DNA from: Bacillota bacterium
GTDB taxonomy: Bacteria > Bacillota_A > Clostridia > Lachnospirales > Lachnospiraceae
Reading direction: 5' to 3'
Assembly (NCBI GenBank): GCA_023443925.1
Contig: JAEZSL010000047.1
Span: 1-64,000 of the forward strand
Length of the DNA: 64,000 nucleotides
The position numbers were made by a program, and so were the translations under genes. Shown one piece after another: positions 1-9,418 of the stretch. Numbering within the stretch: position 1 is the stretch's first letter; every line of letters starts with the position of its first letter. The notes under the pieces are model-generated. The model was not told where the DNA came from and searched no databases. It was given only the letters and a program-made list of their open reading frames with translations.

Positions 1-55
1 GAATTTCGATATGATTATACAGTATAATAATAGATCATAATGAGGAGAGTATCAT

Positions 56-913
56 ATGAATTATTCCATTTTTAACGACACAATTGCAGATATGAACTGG
101 AAAGAAATTGAAGCTAAGGGCAAGGAAAAAATACCGGTCTTGTTTCCGCTGGGTGTTATAGAAGAGCATGGCCCCCATCTGCCCCTGGGAACGGATATCT
201 ATTTTAGTTATGCCGTAAGCAGGAAAATAAAAGAAGCATTGAACAATCTAAAAACAGATTCCTTGATCGCACCTCCGTTTTATTGGGGAGTTAATCATTG
301 TACCGGTGCATTCCCCGGAACCTTTTCAGTGAAACCCGAAACCATGAAAAGCATTTTGTTTGATATATTTGAAAATCTTCACCGCTTTGGTTTTAACCAG
401 GTGTACTGTGTAAATTATCATGGGGATGCCAGGCATGTGGCAACTATATTAGAAGCCATTAAGGCAGCAAATGAAAAGTATCATATGAGTAACCGGTTGT
501 TAATGGAAGCATATGAGCTGCAGTTTTATAGCTTATCCGGTGAGGAAGATTATATTTTAACCAATCATGCAGAGTTCCCTGCGGAATTATTTGAAGGTGA
601 AGATGAAAGTGAAAAAGGCCTGATGGACATCCATGCAGGTGCCTTTGAAACGGCAGCCATGAACTATTTTTATCCGGAGGCGGTTCAGACAGAGCTGGCT
701 GTAAAGTTAAAATCCAGTTCTTTATCAGAACAGGAGTTAAGCAACTGGCTGTCCGGCGGCGAGATTGTAAGAGATACGGTACCGTTAGGGTATGCGGGCA
801 ATCCGGCCGGATATGAAAAACTGTCCGCAGGTATTGAGTCGGTTTTTGATATATTGACCAAATACTTTGCAGAAAGAATTCTGGAACTACAAGAAGACAA
901 GGATAAAAAGTAA
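56..913 (+). CDS. creatininase-family amidohydrolase
   Basis: This is a 285-residue protein of the creatinine amidohydrolase superfamily, metal-dependent enzymes that open cyclic amides or formamides (creatininase, ArfB, MftE types). The metal-binding signature EEHGPHLPLGTD is at residues 36-47, and a second His/Asp stretch, NYHGDARH, lies near residue 122. The start follows a GAGGAG ribosome binding site at 41-46, and a TATAAT at 23-28 suggests its own promoter, though its -35 falls at the window edge. The length fits the family. The substrate cannot be read from the sequence, and the next gene is unrelated. Family call firm, function open. Confidence 0.85.
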   Translation: MNYSIFNDTIADMNWKEIEAKGKEKIPVLFPLGVIEEHGPHLPLGTDIYFSYAVSRKIKEALNNLKTDSLIAPPFYWGVNHCTGAFPGTFSVKPETMKSILFDIFENLHRFGFNQVYCVNYHGDARHVATILEAIKAANEKYHMSNRLLMEAYELQFYSLSGEEDYILTNHAEFPAELFEGEDESEKGLMDIHAGAFETAAMNYFYPEAVQTELAVKLKSSSLSEQELSNWLSGGEIVRDTVPLGYAGNPAGYEKLSAGIESVFDILTKYFAERILELQEDKDKK

Positions 914-1030
914 AGCAAAAACCATAAAGCTGCGCAAGCAGGTCTGGTTAAGGTTTTGCAATATTTTATATATGTGTTATAATGGAATATGTTAGTTGTT
1001 AAGGAATTGACAATGTAGTGGTTAGGGGTT

Positions 1031-1250
1031 ACGTGAAATAAAAGACATTTCACACTTCTTATTTGGGCAGTACCGCAAGCAGGCTTGTGGCCTGCATGGG
1101 GTTAGTGTGAAACAAAGGACATTTCACACCCTGATTTGAGGTAGTAAATCATCTACAGCAGAAGATTTATGCCATGGGAGCTAGTGGGAATTGCCTCGCG
1201 ACAAGCATGCGAGTCATTATAAGGATAGCTAAAGCGGCTATTCTTCACGT
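1031..1250. repeat. mosaic palindromic intergenic repeat, copy A (longest)
   Basis: This stretch strings together several small stem-loops that recur elsewhere in the window. Module P1 (GTGAAAT..ATTTCAC) is at 1033-1053 and 1105-1129. A GC-richer module with GCAGTACCGCAAGC is at 1067-1095. Module P2 (AAATCATCT..AGATTT) is at 1146-1168. Module P3 (CTCGC..GCGAG) is at 1188-1218. Module P4 (GATAGC..GGCTATTCTT) is at 1221-1245. The linker GCCATGGGAGCTAGTG is shared with copies D and F. It is non-coding and resembles BOX-type modular repeats in organisation. Confidence 0.75.
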
Positions 1251-1350
1251 TGTATATGTGACGCCGTAAAGTGGGATCATGTCGGGAAAGTTGAAAGAAA
1301 ATAAATAATAGAAAGGATGCCATAACAGGATTTTTTCAGCTTTTATATTA

Positions 1351-1388
1351 TGGCAGTATCGCAAGCGGGATTGCGATTGCAATGGGTA
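1351..1388. repeat. partial copy of a repeat module
   Basis: The segment GGCAGTATCGCAAGCGGG and the bases after it match the GC-rich module of copy A at 1067-1102 with few changes. It sits in the leader of the lipoprotein gene downstream. Confidence 0.5.
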
Positions 1389-1400
1389 TAATAATGAAAC

Positions 1401-1460
1401 AGAAGATAACGGAACAAAAGATAACGGAACACGAAATAATGGAACATAAGATACAGGAGC
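1401..1460 (+). repeat. four tandem 15-nt units before the lipoprotein start
   Basis: Units of the form AAAAGATAACGGAAC repeat at 1401-1415, 1416-1430, 1431-1445 and 1446-1460, drifting in sequence. The last unit carries the CAGGAGC ribosome binding site of the lipoprotein gene. Read from an upstream ATG at 1382 they would encode a pentapeptide repeat of the KITEQ/KITEH/EIMEH type, but the signal peptide downstream argues against that start. Confidence 0.6.
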
Positions 1461-1468
1461 GAAAGAGT

Positions 1469-2554
1469 ATGAAGTACACAAGAATGAAACAAAAAGTAAT
1501 AATCACAGCCCTGCTGTTACTGATTTCTTCCGCTTTTACAGCCTGTGATAAAGATTCGGCGGTTAGTAAAAATGATGCCGATGTACAGGTGGAAACCGGA
1601 GATACTTTAGACACTGAGGATACGCAGACCGAATCAGGAGAATCAGGAGTGACAGAGGAAACGGCTGAGCCGGAACAGAATACTGCTGATGCAGCTGCTG
1701 GAAACGGTAATTCAACAAGTGATGCTGTAAATGAGACATCGGACGATTCTGTAATTGAATTAACGGATGAACCGTATCTCTTGCCGGAACCTCCATTTGG
1801 TTTTTACAGTTCGGATAAGATAACCGATAAGGAGGGGCAGGCCATACAGTTAAAGCTTTTATCCGGTGAACCGAATAATATCATAGACGAAGATGAATGG
1901 TTAATAAAAAATGATCTTACGCTGAACGCCAACCCGGTATTCGGCATAATGGAAGATAGCGCCGCTAATGAACCGAACGAAATTGATCAGGAAGTGAACG
2001 GACTGAGTATTACATCCATGTTTCAGGATGAATCCTATACCTATTGTACCTATGGTGCAAATTTTGCAGAGGGGTATATTCTGAATATATATGATATACA
2101 GACAAATAAAAAACTGTATTCCCTGGATTTCTCCAATTACCGATATTCCGCAGAGTATGTAGAAGCGGATTATGATTATATCCAGCAAAAAGTCAACTGG
2201 GCAGCTATAAAGGATAACATATTATATGTAAGCAACAGTCACAATACCTATGCAAAAAGTTCCAAAGGTATGAATGCGTATATTACTGCCATTGATTTAA
2301 ATGACATGAGCATAATATGGAGAACGGATGCTTTAGTCAGCAATTCCCGTAATTTCCAGATGATCGGCGATGTAATTGTCTGCGGCTACGGATTTACGGA
2401 TGAAGACGACTTCTTATATCAAATTGATACCTATAACGGCAAAGTTCTGGAGAAAACTCCGTTAAAGAGTGCACCGTCTGTTATAATTGAGAAAGATAAC
2501 ATATTATATGTACGAACTTATAATACGGATTATAAATTTGAAATCATTCCGTAG
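1469..2554 (+). CDS. lipoprotein with predicted beta-propeller-like domain
   Basis: The start is set at ATG 1469 because AGGAG at 1455-1459 precedes it and the protein then opens with a classical lipoprotein signal: Lys-rich n-region, hydrophobic stretch and lipobox FTAC. An in-frame ATG at 1382 would bury this signal behind 29 polar residues. After the Cys comes an acidic Ser/Thr/Glu/Asp-rich linker of about 80 residues, then a domain with repeated strand patterns (ILNIYDIQTNKKL, YITAIDLNDMSIIW, LYQIDTYNGKVLE) typical of PQQ/WD-like propeller blades. It is probably anchored outside the membrane. No enzyme motif was seen and its role is unknown. Confidence 0.75.
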   Translation: MKYTRMKQKVIITALLLLISSAFTACDKDSAVSKNDADVQVETGDTLDTEDTQTESGESGVTEETAEPEQNTADAAAGNGNSTSDAVNETSDDSVIELTDEPYLLPEPPFGFYSSDKITDKEGQAIQLKLLSGEPNNIIDEDEWLIKNDLTLNANPVFGIMEDSAANEPNEIDQEVNGLSITSMFQDESYTYCTYGANFAEGYILNIYDIQTNKKLYSLDFSNYRYSAEYVEADYDYIQQKVNWAAIKDNILYVSNSHNTYAKSSKGMNAYITAIDLNDMSIIWRTDALVSNSRNFQMIGDVIVCGYGFTDEDDFLYQIDTYNGKVLEKTPLKSAPSVIIEKDNILYVRTYNTDYKFEIIP

Positions 2555-2592
2555 ACGCATTTTCACATAAAAACAGTTGACAGGAGAAAAGT

Positions 2593-3063
2593 ATGATTAA
2601 GGTACTGTTTGTATGCCTGGGAAATATATGCAGATCCCCAATGGCAGAGTATGTATTTCGGGATATGGTTCAAAAAAGGGGACTCTCTGATCAGTTTGTC
2701 ATTGCCTCAGCTGCTACCAGCAGCGAAGAGACGGGGAACCCAGTACACCGGGGTACCTTTAAAAAACTAAAGGAATTCGGAATCGATGCGTCATTAAAAA
2801 GGGCAGTGCAGTTAAAAAAAGAAGATTATAACGGTTATGACTATATTCTTGGTATGGAACAAAGCAATTTGCGTTCTATGGAACGGATTTTTAAGGGCGA
2901 TGCCGGGAATAAGATTATGAGATTGCTGGATTTAGCGCCAAAACCAAGAGATATCGCGGATCCATGGTATACGGGAGATTTTGATAAAACCTACGAAGAT
3001 GTGCAGGAAGGCTGTTTGCTTTTGCTGGATTACATCTGTGAAAAGGAAGGAATAGTTCAGTAA
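2593..3063 (+). CDS. low-molecular-weight protein-tyrosine-phosphatase
   Basis: This 156-residue enzyme carries the P-loop CLGNICRS at residues 8-15, with nucleophile Cys8 and Arg14, and the general-acid motif DPWYTGD at about residue 113. Members dephosphorylate phosphotyrosine proteins or phosphoarginine. Its start follows ACAGGAGAAAAGT. It lies 38 bp after the lipoprotein gene on the same strand, so the two may be co-transcribed. A long inverted repeat downstream probably ends the transcript. Family call firm; protein-arginine phosphatase activity (YwlE type) is an alternative that sequence alone does not settle. Confidence 0.92.
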   Translation: MIKVLFVCLGNICRSPMAEYVFRDMVQKRGLSDQFVIASAATSSEETGNPVHRGTFKKLKEFGIDASLKRAVQLKKEDYNGYDYILGMEQSNLRSMERIFKGDAGNKIMRLLDLAPKPRDIADPWYTGDFDKTYEDVQEGCLLLLDYICEKEGIVQ

Positions 3064-3190
3064 AGATTTCCTCTTATACTTTGAAGGTGCCAGTACCCTC
3101 GAAATTAAACAATAGTATGCAGATAAATAATAAATAGTAACGGTATAAAGATACAGTTTAGCAATAGCAATAACAATAGTTTATAGATTA

Positions 3191-3250
3191 AAGAATAAAG
3201 AGTACGAAAAAGATTAGAAATCTTAAATCTTTTTCGTACTCTTTATTCTT
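3191..3250. terminator. bidirectional terminator, 25-bp perfect stem
   Basis: The arms 3191-3215 and 3226-3250 are exact reverse complements (starting AAGAATAAAGAGTACG) around a 10-nt loop. It sits between convergent genes (phosphatase plus, regulator minus), so it can serve both. Confidence 0.8.
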
Positions 3251-3368
3251 GCTGCCAGTAATCTTAAAATAATAGGATGTTTCAATCTGCTTAATCAGTT
3301 TGTTACAAATCAGACCTTTTATTGTATACCGGGAATGAATGCCGATGCGGATTATGCGCAGAGGGTTA

Positions 3369-4028
3369 TCAAAGGTCGGAATTGGATACAGCCTGATTGC
3401 GGCTTGTTTCCAGATAATTATAAAAAGTAAATTTACTGATTCCGAGTAATTCGCAAATCTGTTCTCCTGACTTTGTAATCAGGAAAGCTCCTTTTTCGTC
3501 CAGAAAACGTATAAATTCTATCTTTTCATTCTTATTCATATCAATTGCCGGTTTACCGATCTGCTCCTGGCCCTTTTGAATCAGATGTGCCAGAAGATTG
3601 TTTACATCCGGAGCAAAAATCTCTTCTTCATTGGTAAAACTCTCAAATTGATTAAACTGACGGAGATAGCCTTCAAACTGGAGGGTTTCCGTTATATCCA
3701 TATTAATGCAGATAGAGCCCATAACATTGCCGTTATCATCTTTTAAATAGATAGAGGAGGAACGGAGAATTTTGCCGTCCTGTGTTGTGGTGATATAGTT
3801 AAACCGGTCACCGTCAACCACCGTACCGCGCAGAACTTCAAGGCCTAAGTTACTTCCGCAGCCGCCGATCGTACGGTTGGTAATATTACCGTTGCGGATA
3901 TCTACGATAGAATGGTTATAGTCTTTTGTCAGATCGTGAAGAACAACTTCGCATTTATTACCAAAGTGTTTTTCTATTAAGGTCAGTAATTGCTGGAACA
4001 ACGGCATAGCGTCGTCTAATGATTTCAT
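3369..4028 (-). CDS. YheO/DauR-type PAS and helix-turn-helix regulator
   Basis: The N-terminal half matches the YheO-like PAS domain (VVLHDLTKDYNHSIVDIRNG at about residues 29-48, GSICINMDIT at about 105). The C-terminal part from about residue 165 carries a helix-turn-helix (GEQICELLGISKFTFYNYLE). The start follows GAGGTGAATTAA. DauR, a studied member, controls D-arginine breakdown. Here the gene is divergent from a transporter and D-amino-acid-enzyme locus, which makes it the likely local regulator, with the ligand sensed by the PAS-like domain. The family is clear; the target is inferred from position. Confidence 0.85.
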   Translation of the reverse strand: MKSLDDAMPLFQQLLTLIEKHFGNKCEVVLHDLTKDYNHSIVDIRNGNITNRTIGGCGSNLGLEVLRGTVVDGDRFNYITTTQDGKILRSSSIYLKDDNGNVMGSICINMDITETLQFEGYLRQFNQFESFTNEEEIFAPDVNNLLAHLIQKGQEQIGKPAIDMNKNEKIEFIRFLDEKGAFLITKSGEQICELLGISKFTFYNYLETSRNQAVSNSDL

Positions 4029-4808
4029 TTAATTCACCTCAAATACTAAAATAAAGTTAGAATATATTGTTATATTAACCTAATTAAAAATCATTATAGC
4101 ATAATAGAATTTTTTAAACAATATGAGAATCTAAAAAAAAGTAATGGCTGGTATGCCTGACCGGGTTTCCTTATTACTGACCGTGTAGCCAGCCCAAAAC
4201 AGTGTGTTTGCTGCAGTTAAAAAGTTTTAAAGAATTTACTGTAAAATAATATGATGAGTGAAAATTTATACTAACTAAATTTTTGGCAGAAAATAATATA
4301 TGGATGAAGAAATGTAATAGAATGAATAATAATCATTAGAGATTTTACTACCAAAGTGCAGCCGTTACAATAAATTTTTTATACCCACTTCTCAGATCGG
4401 ACCGGTTTACCAGTTTAGTTTTTAGCTGTTAATATTGTTACTACCGTTTCTATAGCCTGTTGTCGTTTATAACATTGATGATATTTTTTTTTATTTGTAG
4501 AAACGAAATAATATTAATTATGATTTTAAATTAGAATACATAAAAATGTCTTTTGTGGAAATCAAACATAAAGTTAGAGATTATAGAAGAAAATTATAGA
4601 ACAGTTTGGCAAAATGATTAAAAAAAGTTAGTAAGAAGATATAAAATTGCAAGAAAAGTACAAAAAATATAAAAATAATTCTTGTAAACTAACAAAAAGT
4701 ATGATAATCTAAATTTGTTATTAAAAAACGTGAAAAAAGCATAAAAAAAGTTTGATAAACATTACAAAGTTTATAAAAACTTGATGCGAAGAAAAGGAGG
4801 AGCAATCT
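4029..4808. promoter_or_regulatory. 780-bp divergent regulatory region
   Basis: This AT-rich stretch holds no convincing gene. It must contain the promoters of the YheO-type regulator (minus) and the solute-binding protein gene (plus). Around 4145-4195 a GGCTGG..CCAGCC inverted pair is visible. Close to the plus-strand gene, TTGTAA at 4682 and GATAAT at 4703 form only a weak promoter candidate. No operator can be assigned by eye. Confidence 0.4.
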
Positions 4809-6158
4809 ATGAAGAAAAGATTTATGTCATTCATGCTGGTTACGGCTCTGGTAATCGGATCATTGACAGCCTGTGGGAAAAGCGGAAGTTCCGAGGCGAA
4901 CACACCGGCCGAAAGCACCGGAAGTACACAGAATGATTCCGGCGGCAGCGTCAAGACACCAAGTGTTGAAAAGAAAAAAGTAGTTTTCTGGTATTCCCAT
5001 ACAGGTGATGAAGCAGCAGTCTTTGATAATGCAATCAAAGCTTACAATGAGAGTCAGGATAAGTATGAAGTAGAGGGTTTAAGTGTTACCGATAAACAGA
5101 AAGTTATCGTTGCAATTTCCGGTAATGAAGCACCGGATGTAATCGAAGCCTCGAACCAGGATGTTATTACATATGCTACCAGCGGATTAATCGAACCGGT
5201 GAATGATATGGCGTCAGCGGATAATTATTCTTTGACAGATCAATTTGCGGAACAGTCGCTGATTGCCAATACACTGGAGGACAAGGTATACGGTATTCCT
5301 TTTGCGGCTATGATTATCCAGATGTTTTATAATAAGGATATACTTCAGGAGATCGGATATACAGAGCCGCCAAAGACGATGGAAGAATTGTACGATATGG
5401 CCGTGAAAGCTACACAGGTGGATGAAAAGGGTACGATTACCAGACTGGGTTATCCTTTATTTCCTTTAGCCAGCGCCAGACAGGAATTAATTTATGCTTT
5501 CGGCGGCAGATGGTGGGCAGAAGACGGAGTGACTCTGACACCGGATAATCCCGGAATACTGGACAGCTTAAATATGAACCTAAAGTACAGAAGCCAGTAT
5601 GGCGTGGAAAAAGTTCAGGAATTCGTTGCAACTGCCAATACAAACCGTTATACGGAAAATGATATGTTCTTTGCCGGAAAGCAGTTATTCCGTTTTGACG
5701 GTCCCTGGTTAGCGGCCATGATTAAAAACAATAACTCAACGGTTAACTATGGTGTTGCATTGATACCGGGGACTCAGGCAAATCCTGAATTACAAGGAAC
5801 CAGCCGTTATGAAACAAACACTCTGACAATTCCGGTTGTAGCGGAGGAAAAAGACGGTGCATGGGATTTTATCAAATACTTCACGAATAGCGATACTACC
5901 AAGGAACTTTTGATTGGTATAGCCAATCTTCCGACACAGCTTTCCCTGTATGATGATGCGGATATCCTGGCACAGCCCAACTTTGATGTATTTGTTGCAG
6001 CTCTGAAAACGGATAACGGCATTCAGTATCCGAAGATTGAGGATCTTTCCAAATACACTTCCTTGATAGAAGAACATCTGGATTATGCTTATAACGGTAT
6101 GGAGACACCGGAAGATGTTCTGAAAAAACTAAAAGAACAATCCGAGTTATTAAAGTAA
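4809..6158 (+). CDS. ABC transporter solute-binding lipoprotein (CUT1 sugar type)
   Basis: The 449-residue protein has a lipoprotein signal ending in LTACGKS (lipid-bearing Cys22) and the fold signs of family 1 extracellular solute-binding proteins, such as VVFWYSHTGDE near residue 57 and APDVIEA near residue 112. It would bind the substrate outside the cell and pass it to the two permeases that follow. GGAGGAGCAATCT precedes the start. No ATPase gene is nearby, as is common for CUT1 systems that share an MsmX-type ATPase. The enzymes downstream suggest an acylated D-amino-acid compound rather than a plain sugar, which is inference. Confidence 0.9.
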   Translation: MKKRFMSFMLVTALVIGSLTACGKSGSSEANTPAESTGSTQNDSGGSVKTPSVEKKKVVFWYSHTGDEAAVFDNAIKAYNESQDKYEVEGLSVTDKQKVIVAISGNEAPDVIEASNQDVITYATSGLIEPVNDMASADNYSLTDQFAEQSLIANTLEDKVYGIPFAAMIIQMFYNKDILQEIGYTEPPKTMEELYDMAVKATQVDEKGTITRLGYPLFPLASARQELIYAFGGRWWAEDGVTLTPDNPGILDSLNMNLKYRSQYGVEKVQEFVATANTNRYTENDMFFAGKQLFRFDGPWLAAMIKNNNSTVNYGVALIPGTQANPELQGTSRYETNTLTIPVVAEEKDGAWDFIKYFTNSDTTKELLIGIANLPTQLSLYDDADILAQPNFDVFVAALKTDNGIQYPKIEDLSKYTSLIEEHLDYAYNGMETPEDVLKKLKEQSELLK

Positions 6159-6180
6159 ATTACAGAATGTTTAATTATTG

Positions 6181-6238
6181 CCTAAGTACAGGAATGTCAC
6201 TTATAAGTATAGATAAGTGATGTTCCTGATTAGGATTT
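6181..6238 (+). terminator. intercistronic stem-loop after the binding-protein gene
   Basis: CAGGAATGTCACTTAT at 6189-6204 pairs with 6213-6228 (two mismatches), with outer CCTAA/TTAGG pairs and a short T-run. It probably works as a partial terminator or 3' stabiliser giving more binding protein than permease. Confidence 0.6.
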
Positions 6239-6294
6239 TTCCGACTGGGATAAAGCCCCGGCGTACTTTAATTTAAGAAAGGAGGAGTAGTCAT

Positions 6295-7236
6295 ATGCCG
6301 AAAACGACTGTAAAAATGAAAAAAACAGAACGGCAGGACAATATTAACGGATTTTTATTTGCACTTCCCTGGATTGTTGGCTTTGTCTGTTTCAGTCTGA
6401 TTCCATTGCTGACTTCACTGTATTACAGTTTTACTTCATTTAACCCGGTAAAGGCGCCGGAATGGGTGGGTTTGGAAAATTATCAGTATTTATTAAAGGA
6501 TCCGTTAGTTTTAAAGAGTTTAAAAAACACCTTATTTATGGCATTCGTATCAACTCCCATTAATCTCTTTATTGCTATGCTCCTTGCTTCTTTGCTAAAC
6601 AGTAAGTATAAGGGAAGAGGCATTGTGAGGACACTTTTCTTTATGCCCTCCATTATACCGATGATTGCGGCAACTATGGTATGGATCTGGATGTTTGACC
6701 CTACCTATGGTTATATTAACCGGGTTCTGGGGGTTATCGGTATACACGGACCGGCCTGGCTGGTTAATCCGGCTTATACAAAATGGGCCTTGGTCTTAAT
6801 GGGCACCTGGTGTACCGGGACCACAATGCTGATCTGTCTTGCGGCCCTTCAAAATGTTCCCAGAAGCTACTATGAATCGGCAGAAATTGACGGTGCCAAT
6901 GCGGTCAATAAATTCTTTCGCATTACACTTCCCACGGTAGCACCGGTTCTGGTATATCAGGGAATACTCAATATAATCAATTCGTTTCAGTATTTTACCC
7001 AGGTTTACGTTATCATTAATGCCAGTTCCGGTGGAGGAGCAAGTAATGCAGGCGGCGGACCGGCCAATTCGATACTAATGTATCCGCTTTACCTGTTCAA
7101 TACGGCGTTTTCCTATATGAAGATGGGACGTGCTTCCGCAATGGCATGGTTTTTATTTGTAATAGTCTCCGTATTGACCTTTGTTATGACTAAAGTGACA
7201 AAAAAAGTATCTAATAACGGTATGGGAGGCGAATAA
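6295..7236 (+). CDS. ABC transporter permease, MalF/UgpA type
   Basis: This 313-residue membrane protein has six or so hydrophobic segments starting at about residue 20, and the cytoplasmic EAA loop YESAEIDGANAVNKFFRITL near residue 195, which docks the ATPase. It begins after a very strong AAAGGAGGAG site. It ends one base into the next permease gene (TAATG), so the two are translated together. With the binding protein upstream it forms a CUT1 importer. Confidence 0.93.
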   Translation: MPKTTVKMKKTERQDNINGFLFALPWIVGFVCFSLIPLLTSLYYSFTSFNPVKAPEWVGLENYQYLLKDPLVLKSLKNTLFMAFVSTPINLFIAMLLASLLNSKYKGRGIVRTLFFMPSIIPMIAATMVWIWMFDPTYGYINRVLGVIGIHGPAWLVNPAYTKWALVLMGTWCTGTTMLICLAALQNVPRSYYESAEIDGANAVNKFFRITLPTVAPVLVYQGILNIINSFQYFTQVYVIINASSGGGASNAGGGPANSILMYPLYLFNTAFSYMKMGRASAMAWFLFVIVSVLTFVMTKVTKKVSNNGMGGE

Positions 7237-8081
7237 TGAAAAATACAAGTGCTTACTATAAAAAACGTCTGAAGCCGATTCCCATGTACATAATGATTCT
7301 GTGTTTATGTCTGGTTTTTCTCTCGCCGTTTCTGGTTATGGTTACCACTGCGTTAAAAACCAATGCAGATGCCTTTGAACTTCCGGTAAAGCTGTTTCCA
7401 AGAAAATTTATCTGGTCCAATTTTCCGGAAGCCATGGAGAAGATACCCTATGCCAGGTATATGCTGAACAGTATATTTATAACGGCTATGTCAATTATCG
7501 GGCAGCTTATATCCACACCGTTAGTAGCCTATTCCCTGGCTAAAATCAAGTGGAAAGGTGCACCTGTTATAGCAAGTCTGATTATGGGCTCCATGATGAT
7601 TCCGTATACCGTAACCATGATACCGCTGTATAAAATATGGTCTGCGCTGGGCTTGACCAACACTTACATTCCCTTAATCGCGCCAACCTTTTTTGGAAGT
7701 CCGTTTTATATCATTATCATGAGACAATTCTTTGCAGGATTGCCTAATTCATTAATGGAAGCCGCCAAGATTGACGGAGCAGGCGAATTAAGGCGTTATC
7801 TTTCCATCGCCCTGCCTTTATCAAAACCAGCTCTGACTACTGTCGGAATTTATGCGTTTATCAATGCCTGGTCTGATTATTTGGCTCCGCTTATCTATAT
7901 TAATAAGACTGAAAAACTGACCTTGTCCTTAGGCCTGCAGGGATTCTTAAATCAATATTCCGTTGACTGGACACATCTGATGGCTGCGGCAACCATATTT
8001 GTTATTCCGGTGGTGATTTTCTTCCTGTTTTTTCAAAGAAATTTTGTGGAAGGAATTGCAACTTCCGGTATTAAAGGTTAA
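7236..8081 (+). CDS. ABC transporter permease, MalG type
   Basis: A 281-residue partner permease with an N-terminal membrane segment at about residues 17-37 and the EAA loop MEAAKIDGAGELRRYLSIAL near residue 175. It shares one base with the preceding stop codon. The end IATSGIKG is typical of MalG-like proteins. It completes the membrane part of the importer. Confidence 0.93.
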   Translation: MKNTSAYYKKRLKPIPMYIMILCLCLVFLSPFLVMVTTALKTNADAFELPVKLFPRKFIWSNFPEAMEKIPYARYMLNSIFITAMSIIGQLISTPLVAYSLAKIKWKGAPVIASLIMGSMMIPYTVTMIPLYKIWSALGLTNTYIPLIAPTFFGSPFYIIIMRQFFAGLPNSLMEAAKIDGAGELRRYLSIALPLSKPALTTVGIYAFINAWSDYLAPLIYINKTEKLTLSLGLQGFLNQYSVDWTHLMAAATIFVIPVVIFFLFFQRNFVEGIATSGIKG

Positions 8082-8238
8082 AGGGAAACACAGCAGTCAG
8101 TTTATGCGTGCAATGGAGCATGATAAAAAAATACATCTTCACATTTATTTTTAGGAATACCTTATTAAGCAGGATTTCGGTAAGTGTGGAGATAAATTTA
8201 CGTTTTCAAGTATATATTTAAACATAAATTATACTTTG

Positions 8239-8247
8239 TGGTATAAT
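8239..8247 (+). promoter_or_regulatory. extended -10 promoter before the PLP enzyme gene
   Basis: TGGTATAAT (TGn plus TATAAT at 8242-8247) is an extended -10 element; the -35 region is weak. It gives the enzyme genes their own start of transcription, apart from the transporter. Confidence 0.55.
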
Positions 8248-8302
8248 ATCCATGGATATTATACCGGTCTTTAGCATTAATGATAGAAGAGGAGGAAGGA
8301 GT

Positions 8303-9418
8303 ATGCAGAAAGAATTAATAGATCAGCTGGAGACGCCCTGCATTGTTATAGATATTGCAAAAACAGAAAAGAATGTGGCTAAAATGCAGGAAGCTGCCGA
8401 TACATATAATTGCAGCTTAAGACCCCATATCAAAACCCATAAGATGCCGCTTTTTGCAAGGATGCAGCTGTCACATGGTGCTTCCGGCATAACTTGTGCT
8501 AAAGTAACAGAAGCCGAGGTAATGGCAGACGGCGGGGCTGAGGATATTTTTATTGCTTATCCTATGGTAGGAGAATTTCGTATTAAAAGAGCCATCGAAC
8601 TGGCGAAACGTATTAAAAGACTGATCCTGGCAGTTGACAGTCTCGAATGTGCTATTATGTTAAATGAGGCTGCAAAAGCAGCCGGAATTATCTTTGAGGT
8701 ACGTCTGGAAGTAGACACCGGTGCAAAGCGTACCGGAGTTTTAAGAAACCGGGCGGCCAGACTAGCAAAGGAGATTCATGGTCTTCCTAATCTGGAGCTG
8801 ACCGGAATCTATACTTTTAAGAGCCTGGTTTACCAGGATAAGGCTACGGAAGATAAACACCTTGCCGGAGTGGAAGAGGGAGACTTAATGGAGCAGATAG
8901 CCTGTGAGATCCGCAATGCAGGTATACCCATTAAAGAAATCAGCGCCGGTTCCACACCTACGGGACTTGAAGTGGCTAAGACCGGGAAAGTAGGAGAAAT
9001 ACGGCCCGGCACCTATTTGTTTAATGATTACATGCTGTATAAAGAAGGGGCAGCCGGTATAGAAGACATTGCAGTCCGGTTTTATGCTACCGTAGTTAGT
9101 GTACCAAGCACAGAGTATGCCGTAATCGACGGAGGCACCAAGACCTTTCCCATGGATATCCCTTTAGATGCGCCGCCTTATTATTATCCCGGCTACGCAC
9201 TGGTGGAAGGAAATGAGGATCTGCAGCTGAAAAGGATGAACGAAGAGCATGGAATTATTACAAGTAAAAAAGGGGATACGGGGCTTAAAGTAGGTGATAA
9301 GCTTGCGCTGATTCCCATACATGTTTGTACCGCTGTCAATATGCAGAATCAGGTTTATCTTTATGATGGGGAAAGTTTAAGACAGGAAAAGGTAGCGGCC
9401 AGAGGTATGCTGGTATGA
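8303..9418 (+). CDS. D-serine dehydratase/D-threonine aldolase-type PLP enzyme
   Basis: The start is ATG 8303, preceded by GGAGGAAGGA; a longer in-frame start at 8252 lies on the promoter and is not used. The 371-residue protein belongs to the fold-III alanine-racemase N-terminal family with a D-serine-dehydratase-like C-terminal domain. RPHIKTHK (about residues 40-47) holds the likely PLP lysine. Near the C-terminus EEHGII and PIHVCTAVN carry the His and Cys that bind zinc in DSD1 enzymes. Known members cleave D-Ser, D-Thr or 3-hydroxy-D-Asp. It overlaps the D-aminoacylase gene by four bases, so the two act together. Which D-amino acid is used is not visible. Confidence 0.88.
   Translation: MQKELIDQLETPCIVIDIAKTEKNVAKMQEAADTYNCSLRPHIKTHKMPLFARMQLSHGASGITCAKVTEAEVMADGGAEDIFIAYPMVGEFRIKRAIELAKRIKRLILAVDSLECAIMLNEAAKAAGIIFEVRLEVDTGAKRTGVLRNRAARLAKEIHGLPNLELTGIYTFKSLVYQDKATEDKHLAGVEEGDLMEQIACEIRNAGIPIKEISAGSTPTGLEVAKTGKVGEIRPGTYLFNDYMLYKEGAAGIEDIAVRFYATVVSVPSTEYAVIDGGTKTFPMDIPLDAPPYYYPGYALVEGNEDLQLKRMNEEHGIITSKKGDTGLKVGDKLALIPIHVCTAVNMQNQVYLYDGESLRQEKVAARGMLV

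Noticed and set aside
3257..3430. Plus-strand frame ending GLFPDNYKK that looks like a protein C-terminus
   Set aside because: It overlaps the end of the YheO-type gene on the other strand, has no start site, and its length is within chance.
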